Source of the DNA: Burkholderiaceae bacterium
GTDB taxonomy: Bacteria > Pseudomonadota > Gammaproteobacteria > Burkholderiales > Burkholderiaceae_D
Length of the DNA: 37,213 nt
Direction: 5' to 3'
Assembly (NCBI GenBank): GCA_030157545.1
Contig: JAOAUN010000058.1
Location: 1 to 37,213 of the forward strand
The notes under the pieces are model-generated. The model ran no database searches. It saw nothing but the letters and a program-made list of their open reading frames with translations, and was not told the DNA's origin. Shown piece after piece: positions 7,839 through 15,676 of this stretch; the first letter of the stretch is position 1, and each line of letters opens with the position of its first letter. Position numbers and translations under genes: made by a program.

Positions 7839-8091
7839 CGTTTGGCTCTTTTAAATTTAACCGCGATTGATAATGTACAGCGCAAGTAATTCTCCTACTT
7901 GTAACCAGATCAAATTATTCTGCTTTAATAATTCAGCGTCCACTCTCCGTTCATTCCAATGACTGTCTGCGTGTTTATTTGCCTATGGAAATAAATCGAT
8001 CTTCACGCTCATTGTCTTGCTATCGCACTGTCGCAAGAGTAGTATTTTTCACACAGAAACGCCTTTTCCAACTTGGGGAAAGTGGGCAGCA

Positions 8092-9114
8092 ATGCATATG
8101 ATTTTTTATTTTTGTGGTCAGCCCTACGCCGTTCCGAATGCCTCAATAAGAGAGATGTTCAAGCTCCCGGAATTGACTGCAGTCGAGCAGTCGATTGCCT
8201 GCCTTTCCGGCACAGTTAATTGCCGTGGAAATATCATCCCCGTACTGGATTTTGCTGCCGTAATGGGGCATCCACATGGGTGTTACCACCTGGACGATGT
8301 CGTGATGGTGCTCGACTATGCAGACCGCACGATGGGCCTCGTCGTCTCGGACGTCAGTGAATTGCAAAGCATCGCGGAGGAATCGATTGTGCCTCTGCCT
8401 GCCAACTTATTGCAGGAAAACCAGTCCTGCTTAGTACGCGGCCAGGCCACTGGTCGCGATCAGGCGCTGCTGAGCGTTCTCGATATCGCCGCTTTGTTTA
8501 CGCATCCGGCCGCCTATTTATCCGACACCGAATTCGACGTGCAGCAAGAGAATGCGTGCCATCACTTAGATGCACATTTCGATTTACAGCGATTCGATGC
8601 GGCAGCCCGCAAAATTTTATCGGAACGCGCACGCAACATTGCGCGTCGCATTGCACCCGCCGAGCCAGCAGGGTCTGAAGCGCTGGCCATCATTCACTTA
8701 TCCGGCGAATCCTTTGGCATTCGGCTCGACGGCATCCGTGAATTCGCGGTAGTCCGTCGCAGCATGCCGCTGCCCTCTTGCCCTGCGCATATCGCCGGCA
8801 GCATGAATTTGCGTGGCGAGGTGCTGCTGCTGCTTGACCTGCGCGCCGCATTGCATCTTGCCGAACGCAATAAGCTGGACAAGGTGGTGGTCATGCGCAC
8901 GCCGGAGCTTGGCTTGTTTGGCCTATTGGTCGACGGCATAGCGCAAGTCGTGCACTCGCTTGTAGCGCATCCATCGCGGCTGCCGGCTGGACTGGATAAA
9001 TTAGAAGAGTCTTACTTGAGTGGGCTGGCGCACTGGGACGATTCCGACATACCGGTGCTGGATATTTCCGCCATGCTGGTGAATGGCGGCATGATCGTCA
9101 ACGAGACTGTCTGA
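8092..9114 (+). CDS. Double-CheW-domain coupling protein
   Basis: This 340-residue protein consists of two CheW-type SH3-like modules in tandem (about residues 5-140 and 200-335). Both show the family pattern: IFYFCGQPYAVPNASIREMF then GTVNCRGNIIPVLDF in the first, and LSGESFGIRLDGIREF then GSMNLRGEVLLLLDL in the second. CheW links chemoreceptors to CheA. A two-domain version could bridge two CheA or receptor partners, or replace the two CheW proteins (WspB and WspD) of Wsp systems. The ATG at 8092 is used; a second ATG at 8098 is possible. It opens the nine-gene kai-chemosensory cluster, 13 bases before cheA. Confidence 0.9.
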   Translation: MHMIFYFCGQPYAVPNASIREMFKLPELTAVEQSIACLSGTVNCRGNIIPVLDFAAVMGHPHGCYHLDDVVMVLDYADRTMGLVVSDVSELQSIAEESIVPLPANLLQENQSCLVRGQATGRDQALLSVLDIAALFTHPAAYLSDTEFDVQQENACHHLDAHFDLQRFDAAARKILSERARNIARRIAPAEPAGSEALAIIHLSGESFGIRLDGIREFAVVRRSMPLPSCPAHIAGSMNLRGEVLLLLDLRAALHLAERNKLDKVVVMRTPELGLFGLLVDGIAQVVHSLVAHPSRLPAGLDKLEESYLSGLAHWDDSDIPVLDISAMLVNGGMIVNETV

Positions 9115-9127
9115 GGCTACCTGGATC

Positions 9128-11299
9128 ATGATTAACGACCCCAGTCTGCTGGAATTGTTTGCTGCCGAGAGCCAGGATCATCTGGCACAGCTCGATGCGG
9201 CATTACTCAGTCTGGAAAACAATCCCGACACTGCACCACCGTTTGCAGACATGCTGCGTGCAACGCATAGCCTCAAAGGTGCGGCGCGCGTCATTGGCCT
9301 GCTTGAAATTGAATCACTCGCCCATCGTTTTGAAAATGTGCTGGCAGCCTGTCAGCGTGGCGACGTCAGCATCGGCAGCCAGCTGGAAAAACTAAATCGC
9401 GGACTCAAATCGCTAAGTGCGCTGAGCATAGAAGCAACCGGCGGCCAGGCTTCGCAGCTGCTGATTAGCAGCGAGCTGGCAGCACTGGATATCAGTAATG
9501 ACGCAAGAGCAGCGCCCGCTGCGCCAGCACCATCCCAGGTCCTGCAGCCGGAAGCATTGATATCGGCCGCCGGCAGCGCATTCCGCATTGAATCTGTGCG
9601 CGTGCAGACGGACAAGCTGGATGCGCTGCTCATGTATTCGGGTGAACTGCGCGTTCACAGCGGCAGCATTGCGCGCCGGTTTGAAGACATCGACGGCATC
9701 GCAGGCTTAGTTGATGGATTCCGGCAGCAGCAAAAAAAATCTGGTTTGCGTGGCATGGCATCCGATCAGGAATGCGAGTTGTGGCTGGCAGACGTGGCAC
9801 GCAAGCTGGGCATGGTACGCAACGAACTACGACAAGACCGCGACCGGCTGACACAGGTGACTGATGCCTTATCCGAGCGCATCCGCACAATGCGCTTGCT
9901 GCCGATTCAAACCTTGTTCAGTTTATTTCCGCGCATGGTGCATGAGATGGCGAAGGAAAAAGGGAAACAGGCTGAACTGCTGATCGAAGGTGGCGACATC
10001 GACGCAGACAAACGCATTCTGGAAGAGATCAAGGATCCGCTCACCCATTTGTTGCGCAATGCGATTGATCATGGCATTGAGTTGCCGGCACAGCGACAGG
10101 CGACAGGCAAACCCGCCGTTGCCGTATTGCGACTGACGGCGAGCCAGAGTCACTCGCGCATCCAGATCACGCTCGTTGATGATGGCGCCGGCCTCGACAC
10201 CGATGCGATTGGCAAATCGGCACTCAAACGCAAACTGCTGAGCGAGCGGGAGCTGGCCGAAATGAATGCGGCACAAATTCACACGTTGCTGCTTCACCCC
10301 AGCGGCCTGTCGACCAGCAGCTTTGTGACTGAAACCTCGGGGCGTGGGGTCGGCATGGGTGTGGTGCGAACTAATCTCGAACGGCTTAAAGGGCAGATCA
10401 GTTTTGACTCCATCGCTCAACGCGGTCTCACGGTCAGGCTTGATATTCCGGTCACACTCGCGACTACGCGCGTACTGCTGGTGCGCAGCGCCGGCCAGGA
10501 CTTTGCGCTGCCATCCGATCACGTGATTAATTCCATGTTTATTGAACGCGATCGCATTTACACAATCGAAAGCAAGCAAGTCATCAATGTAGCGGGGCGC
10601 ATTTTACAAATCGCCGCCTTGCATGAATTGCTAGATCTGGCAGCGGATACAGCGCAACCTGCATTGGCAGAACAGACACGGCTGGCCTGCGTCATTATCG
10701 AAGCAGGCCAGCAGACCCTGGGCTTACTGGTCGAGCAGATGGTAGGGGAAGAAGAAGTCATGCTGCACCAGCAAAGCAAATTGTTACAGCACGTCCGTCA
10801 TTTATCTGGTGTGACCATTCGCGATACAGGTGATACCTGCGCGGTTCTGAATCCGGCGGATCTGATTAAAAGTGCAAGTCAGGCCAGCCATGCCGAACGT
10901 AATCCGCAGCCGGCGCAATCAAGTGAGCCCGTGGTTCGCCGCAGCGTGCTGCTGGCTGAAGACAGTATCACCACCCGCACACAGGAAAAACGCATCCTGG
11001 AAGCGGCCGGCTTTGATGTGACGACCGCTGTTGATGGCAGCGAAGCTTTCCTGAAACTCGGCAACGCGAAATTCGATGCCCTGATTTCCGACATACAGAT
11101 GCCGAACATGGACGGCCTGCAGCTGACGCAGAAAATACGCGCCGACAAGCGATACGCAGAATTACCGATCATTCTGGTCACAACCCTGGGAACAGACGAT
11201 GACAAAAAACGTGGCATGGGAGCCGGCGCGAATGCTTACATCACCAAATCGGCGTTTGACCAGCAAGTACTGATCGAGTGTCTGAACAGATTGATTTGA
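9128..11299 (+). CDS. cheA: Hybrid CheA histidine kinase with C-terminal receiver (WspE-like)
   Basis: This 723-residue kinase has an N-terminal HPt domain with phosphoacceptor His47 (ATHSLKGAAR), a dimerisation region, and a HATPase domain with the N box HLLRNAIDHG, G1 DDGAGLD and G2 SGRGVGMGVV. A CheW-like regulatory domain (about 430-580) follows, then a receiver domain (about 604-723) with acidic pocket residues in LLAEDS, phosphoacceptor Asp655 (SDIQMP) and Lys707 (YITKSA). The P2 domain for CheY/CheB docking appears absent or reduced to an Ala/Pro linker near 130. The receiver may act as a phosphate sink or relay in place of a free CheY, as in WspE. It is followed directly by cheB, whose ribosome-binding site begins just after its stop. 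Confidence 0.93.
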   Translation: MINDPSLLELFAAESQDHLAQLDAALLSLENNPDTAPPFADMLRATHSLKGAARVIGLLEIESLAHRFENVLAACQRGDVSIGSQLEKLNRGLKSLSALSIEATGGQASQLLISSELAALDISNDARAAPAAPAPSQVLQPEALISAAGSAFRIESVRVQTDKLDALLMYSGELRVHSGSIARRFEDIDGIAGLVDGFRQQQKKSGLRGMASDQECELWLADVARKLGMVRNELRQDRDRLTQVTDALSERIRTMRLLPIQTLFSLFPRMVHEMAKEKGKQAELLIEGGDIDADKRILEEIKDPLTHLLRNAIDHGIELPAQRQATGKPAVAVLRLTASQSHSRIQITLVDDGAGLDTDAIGKSALKRKLLSERELAEMNAAQIHTLLLHPSGLSTSSFVTETSGRGVGMGVVRTNLERLKGQISFDSIAQRGLTVRLDIPVTLATTRVLLVRSAGQDFALPSDHVINSMFIERDRIYTIESKQVINVAGRILQIAALHELLDLAADTAQPALAEQTRLACVIIEAGQQTLGLLVEQMVGEEEVMLHQQSKLLQHVRHLSGVTIRDTGDTCAVLNPADLIKSASQASHAERNPQPAQSSEPVVRRSVLLAEDSITTRTQEKRILEAAGFDVTTAVDGSEAFLKLGNAKFDALISDIQMPNMDGLQLTQKIRADKRYAELPIILVTTLGTDDDKKRGMGAGANAYITKSAFDQQVLIECLNRLI

Positions 11300-11331
11300 C
11301 GAGCATGTTCGGCGGCAAGGGAAATAGCGTG

Positions 11332-12432
11332 ATGAAAAATGCAATAAGAAGCACTGCAAGCCAAGCCGCCGGCAAAGATATCAAGGTGTTTGTCGTCGAC
11401 GATTCTGCGCTCGCCCGCAAGGTGTTGTGCGACATCATCAACACTACTCCCGGCATGCGCGTGGCAGGCACCGCAGCCAATGGCAAACAGGCGCTTGAAC
11501 ATATTCCGCTGCTTTTGCCCGATATCGTTTGCACCGATTTCCATATGCCAGTGATGAACGGTGCCGAATTCATCCGGCAATTGATGCAGCGCCATCCATT
11601 GCCGGTACTGGTTGTGAGCATCGCCGTCCAGAATGGTGAAGCCGAAAATATTTTCAGTCTGCTGCAAGCCGGTGCACTGGAAGTGGTGGCCAAGCCGCGC
11701 ATGAATCCGCTGCTATCGGCACAAGAGCTCAGCGTGATGAGGGATGCACTGACCAGCAAGATCCGAATCTTGTCCGGGGTATATGTTTTCCGGCGCAGCG
11801 CACCCGTCAGCGTCGCAACGAACATTGCCAGACCAGAAGGACTAGAGACCTTGCTGGCAGCGCGTATGCCGGCTCCAAACATGGTGGTGATAGGCGCATC
11901 AACCGGCGGCCCGCAAACGCTGCGGGATGTGTTCGTTCGCATGAAATGGCCGCGCCCCTATCCTCTCGTTTGCGTACAACATATTTCGGAGGGTTTTCAG
12001 CATGGCTTGATACGCTGGCTGTCCGAGGAAATTCGCCAGCCTGTTGAAATCGCTGCAGCGGGACAAGTGCCGCGCGCCGGACATATTTACTTCGCCACTG
12101 AAAATCGTCACCTCGGTTTTGATGCAGGTGGCAACTTCAGCTACAGCGATGATGCGCCACAGTCTGGCGCCCGCCCTGCCAGCGATGTGTTGTTCAAATC
12201 GGCTGCAGAGCGGTTTGGTAAAAACATGATCGGCATTTTGCTTTCCGGTATGGGACGCGATGGCGCCAGCGGCATGAAACAGATTGCCGACGTTGGCGGC
12301 ATCACGATTGCACAAAATGAGGAGAGCTGCGTTGTATTCGGCATGCCGCGCGCAGCGATTGAACTTGGAGCGGCGCGCTTCACCTTGGGGCCGGCAGAAA
12401 TTGCCTCCGTCCTGAATAAACAGTTTTACTGA
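11332..12432 (+). CDS. cheB: CheB protein-glutamate methylesterase
   Basis: This 366-residue, two-domain response regulator demethylates receptor glutamates to set adaptation. The receiver has phosphoacceptor Asp69 (VCTDFHMP). The effector domain carries the catalytic triad Ser190 (GASTGGP), His217 (VQHISEGF) and Asp310 (GMGRDGASG). The ATG at 11332 is preferred because AAGGGA lies 8-9 bases upstream. A longer frame from GTG 11278 overlaps cheA by 22 bases and adds residues with no family match. Together with the CheR gene at the other end of the cluster it gives a complete methylation branch. A linker of about 40 residues (160-200) joins the two domains. Confidence 0.93.
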   Translation: MKNAIRSTASQAAGKDIKVFVVDDSALARKVLCDIINTTPGMRVAGTAANGKQALEHIPLLLPDIVCTDFHMPVMNGAEFIRQLMQRHPLPVLVVSIAVQNGEAENIFSLLQAGALEVVAKPRMNPLLSAQELSVMRDALTSKIRILSGVYVFRRSAPVSVATNIARPEGLETLLAARMPAPNMVVIGASTGGPQTLRDVFVRMKWPRPYPLVCVQHISEGFQHGLIRWLSEEIRQPVEIAAAGQVPRAGHIYFATENRHLGFDAGGNFSYSDDAPQSGARPASDVLFKSAAERFGKNMIGILLSGMGRDGASGMKQIADVGGITIAQNEESCVVFGMPRAAIELGAARFTLGPAEIASVLNKQFY

Positions 12433-12474
12433 CATTCATTTCGAATTGAGTGGCCAGCAAATGACAGGCCTGCG

Positions 12475-13872
12475 ATGAACCCGCTTCATATTTTGGTCGT
12501 AGAGGACAGTCCGATTCAGAGCGAGATGCTGCGTCGCTTGCTGGTCGGGCAGGGCTATACCTGCCAGATCGCGATGGATGGCGCGGAGGGCTTGGCCGCA
12601 TTGCGTGCTTCGCGATTTGACCTGGTAATTAGTGACATCACGATGCCGGTGCTTGATGGCTATCAGATGTGTACGGAAATTAAACAAGACCGCCAATTCA
12701 AGCCTATTCCGGTGATCTTGCTGACAGCACTGTCCAATCCGGTCGATGTCATTCGCGGCCTGAATGCGGGCGCCGAGGCTTATCTGACCAAGCCCTATGA
12801 CAAAGAACGCTTGCTGCGGCAGGTAAAGCAGCTGTTAGCTGCGCCACCCGTGAACGATCATGCAGACGCAACGGTAGCGCCGATCAGCATCGACATCAGC
12901 GGCCAACTGCATACCGTCACTGCTGATCGCCGCCAGATTCTGCATATGCTGGTGTCGACTTACGATAATGCAGTGGAGCAGAATCGCGTCCTGCGCAAGA
13001 TGGAAGAAGATCTGCGCGAATTCAACCAGACACTGGAATCCCGCGTCAGGGAACGCACGGCAGAACTCGAACTGGAACAAGCGCGCGCACATGATGCCGA
13101 GCTGCGTTATCGCACCCTGTTTGCGCTGCTGCCAGAAGGCGTCGTGCTGATGACGCCGGACACCTGCAGTTTTATTGAAGCCAATGATGTCGCCTGCAGC
13201 CAGCTTGGCTACAGCCAGCAGGAATTTGCCGGACTCGATTTGCAGCAGATCACCGCAGCCAGTGCACGCGACGCATTGGCCAACCATCTGCAGCAGGCGC
13301 AATTACATGCCTCTTACAGCTTCACCACCAGTCATCTGACCCGCAGTGGCGAGCCACGCGACATGGAAATCCGTACCCGCTTCATTGAACTGGGTGGCCA
13401 GCGTTTGTTGCACTGTATTTTGCGCGATATCACCGAGCTCAACCATGCGCACGAAATGGAACTGATACTCAAGCAGAACGCGAATCGGATCGATGAATTG
13501 AATCGCGAAATCCTGGCGATGGAAACACTCAGCAAACGGCCTGTCGAGCTCAGCAAGATTGACCCTGCGACCGTCAATTCACTGATCGACAAGCTCACTG
13601 GCCGCTATATCAGCCTGCTCGATTTATCCGTCGAGCGCCAGGCGTATCAGGTGCAGCCGGATATCTCCGGCGCACTGCGCACGATTGCCGATGAACTTGG
13701 CGGCGTCGGCGCCGGTCCACGCGAAGTGGTGGCGCTGCACAGCCAGGCCTTGCGCATCAAGGTCGAGGGATTAAAGCCGGAATTGAAATGGGCATTCATG
13801 GAAGAAGGACGTTTGATGGTGCTGCAACTGATGGGCTATCTCACCAGCTATTACCGAAAGGTGCCGCAATGA
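12475..13872 (+). CDS. Receiver-coiled coil-PAS protein with C-terminal KaiA/RsbU_N-like helical domain
   Basis: This 465-residue protein has a full receiver (residues 1-122, phosphoacceptor Asp54 in ISDITMP, Lys106 in LTKPYD), a coiled coil (about 165-205) and a PAS domain (about 206-325). There is no kinase or GGDEF output. The last 100 residues (about 363-465) are all-helical. They show VVALH at 418-422 and RLMVLQLMGYLTSYYRKVP at the end. This resembles the C-terminal four-helix domain of cyanobacterial KaiA (VLEIH, then RL-x-L-I and MYRRSIP) and the structurally related N-terminal domain of RsbU (IISIH). The stop overlaps the kaiB start (ATGA). Receiver plus KaiA-like domain recalls KaiA and KaiA3. 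Inference: it may act on KaiC. The domain call needs profile or structural confirmation. Confidence 0.82.
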   Translation: MNPLHILVVEDSPIQSEMLRRLLVGQGYTCQIAMDGAEGLAALRASRFDLVISDITMPVLDGYQMCTEIKQDRQFKPIPVILLTALSNPVDVIRGLNAGAEAYLTKPYDKERLLRQVKQLLAAPPVNDHADATVAPISIDISGQLHTVTADRRQILHMLVSTYDNAVEQNRVLRKMEEDLREFNQTLESRVRERTAELELEQARAHDAELRYRTLFALLPEGVVLMTPDTCSFIEANDVACSQLGYSQQEFAGLDLQQITAASARDALANHLQQAQLHASYSFTTSHLTRSGEPRDMEIRTRFIELGGQRLLHCILRDITELNHAHEMELILKQNANRIDELNREILAMETLSKRPVELSKIDPATVNSLIDKLTGRYISLLDLSVERQAYQVQPDISGALRTIADELGGVGAGPREVVALHSQALRIKVEGLKPELKWAFMEEGRLMVLQLMGYLTSYYRKVPQ

Positions 13873-14153
13873 GCGCGCTGCCACGCCCTGCCGTCACGCT
13901 GCAGTTCTGCCTGTACCTGTCAGGGCCGCTGCAGGCGGCCAGCGCGACAATGGCCGCACTGGAAGAATTGCGCCAGCTGGGCTTTATCTTCGAGCTTGAA
14001 ATTATCGACATCACAATCGATCCGGCGCGCGCAGAAACGGATCGCGTGATCGCGACCCCGACTCTTGCCAAGTTGTCTCCACATCCCATACGCCGCGTCA
14101 TGGGTGATCTGGCCGATGTGTCGCGCTTGCTGCAACTGCTGCAGATTTCTTGA
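13869..14153 (+). CDS. kaiB: KaiB clock-type protein
   Basis: This 94-residue protein has the KaiB thioredoxin-like, fold-switching family pattern. An LYLSGPLQAAS start sits in place of LYVAGNTPNS, then comes FELEIIDITIDPARAETD, and the diagnostic ATPTLAKLSP and IRRVMGDL. KaiB binds the CI ring of KaiC and, in cyanobacteria, sequesters KaiA. Translation is coupled to the upstream KaiA-like gene by an ATGA overlap. Only 10 bases separate its stop from the kaiC start, and the kaiC ribosome-binding site directly follows the kaiB stop. Outside cyanobacteria, KaiB with KaiC is usually tied to stress or timer functions. Confidence 0.92.
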   Translation: MSALPRPAVTLQFCLYLSGPLQAASATMAALEELRQLGFIFELEIIDITIDPARAETDRVIATPTLAKLSPHPIRRVMGDLADVSRLLQLLQIS

Positions 14154-14163
14154 GGAGAGTGGC

Positions 14164-15666
14164 ATGCGCACGACTGAACAGGAACTCCCGATCAGCAAAG
14201 TCTCCAGCGGCATTGCTGGCTTCGACATCCTGTCACGCGGCGGCCTACCCAAAGGGCGTGCCACACTAGTAGCGGGTTCACCGGGTAGCGCCAAGACGAT
14301 TTTTGCCACCCAGTTTTTGGTCGCTGGCTTACAGGCGAATGAGCCGGCGGTGTTCGTCACTTTTGAAGAGTCGCCGGAAGACATACGCCGCAACATGCTA
14401 CCGCTGGGTTGGGATATCGCCCGTTGGGAAGGCGAAGGCCGCTGGTTATTTGTCGATTGCCGTGAACATGACAGTGATCAGGGCGTCATTGGTACGTACA
14501 GTCTGGAGCCCCTGTCGCTGCGCATCAAGCACGCGATCAACCGGATCGGCGGCCAGCGACTAGTGATTGATTCGCTGGCTGCGCTGTTGCTGCGCTTCCC
14601 GGATCAGAACACGATACGCGGCGAGATCCAGCGCGTGCTCAACAGCCTGAAAGAGCTCAATATGACGGCCATCATCACCGCCGAGCGGGTGGACGAATAT
14701 GGCCCCATCAGTCGCGATGAAGTCGAAGCCTTTGTCTGCGATAACGTCATCGTGATGCGGCATGTACTGGAGCACGAAACACGCCACCGCTCGATCGAGA
14801 TCCTGAAGTATCGCGGCACTGCGCACGGCCGTGGCGAAATACCCTTCACTATCGGCAGTGATATTGGCATTTCGGTGGTGGCGCCATTACTGCAGCTGGC
14901 TTCGCCGCCAGCTTCGCAACAGCGGCTCTCCAGCGGCATTGCCACGCTTGACGAGATGTGTGGCGGTGGTCTGTCGAAGGGCCTCATTGCGCTGATGTCC
15001 GGCCCCAGTGGTTGCGGTAAAACGATCTATGCAGGCAGCTTTGCCGTCAGCGCCAAGCAGGAACGCTGTCTGTATGTGTCGACCGAAGAAGGTACCGGCA
15101 CCCTGATGCGCGACCTTGGCGGCTGCGGCATTGATCTGGAGCAGGCTGTCGCGCAAGGACAGGTGCAGTTGCTGACAATCCCGCCGGAATCGACTGGCCT
15201 GATGGAGCATCTGATCAGCATTCAACGCGCGATCGATACATTTCAGCCGGAGCGCCTGGTCGTAGACAGTCTGGCTTCGTTTGAGCGCTCCGCACAGTCA
15301 CGTAATTTCAATGCTTTCGTTACGCAACTGGCAGACTACACGCGTTCGCGCGGCATCGTGGCGTTGATGACGACCACCGCCAGGCTGACGGGTAATGCGT
15401 CGCTGGCGGAAGACCAGATTCTGTCGGTGGCGGACGCCATTTTTCTGCTGCGTTACATCGAAGTATTCGGCGAAGTCAGGCGCGGCATTACGGTGCTCAA
15501 GCTGCGCGGCTCGCGCCATGACCATGGTATCCGTGAATTTTCCATCACGGACAATGGCATCGGCATCGGCCGTGCATTCCGCAATGTCAGCGGGATTTTG
15601 GCAGGCACGCCAAGCCACAGCGGCACGCCGGAAGAAGAGCGTGTGCAATCCATGTTCGAAGGTTAA
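14164..15666 (+). CDS. kaiC: KaiC-family double ATPase/kinase
   Basis: This 500-residue protein has tandem RecA-like domains (CI about 10-245, CII about 255-490). The Walker A loops are GSPGSAKT (38-45) and GPSGCGKT (280-287). Paired catalytic glutamates are at 68-69 (VTFEES) and 308-309 (VSTEEG). The CII phosphorylation segment reads EDQILSVADAI where Synechococcus has DSHISTITDTI. The Ser431 position is therefore Leu, the Thr432 position is Ser421, and the Thr426 position is Ala, leaving one phosphorylatable residue. The tail after SGILAGTP is 17 residues, shorter than in cyanobacterial KaiC, where it binds KaiA. The start ATG has a strong GAGGAG site. A hexameric ATPase switch is expected. 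Confidence 0.95.
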   Translation: MRTTEQELPISKVSSGIAGFDILSRGGLPKGRATLVAGSPGSAKTIFATQFLVAGLQANEPAVFVTFEESPEDIRRNMLPLGWDIARWEGEGRWLFVDCREHDSDQGVIGTYSLEPLSLRIKHAINRIGGQRLVIDSLAALLLRFPDQNTIRGEIQRVLNSLKELNMTAIITAERVDEYGPISRDEVEAFVCDNVIVMRHVLEHETRHRSIEILKYRGTAHGRGEIPFTIGSDIGISVVAPLLQLASPPASQQRLSSGIATLDEMCGGGLSKGLIALMSGPSGCGKTIYAGSFAVSAKQERCLYVSTEEGTGTLMRDLGGCGIDLEQAVAQGQVQLLTIPPESTGLMEHLISIQRAIDTFQPERLVVDSLASFERSAQSRNFNAFVTQLADYTRSRGIVALMTTTARLTGNASLAEDQILSVADAIFLLRYIEVFGEVRRGITVLKLRGSRHDHGIREFSITDNGIGIGRAFRNVSGILAGTPSHSGTPEEERVQSMFEG

Positions 15667-15676
15667 GGGAACTGAC

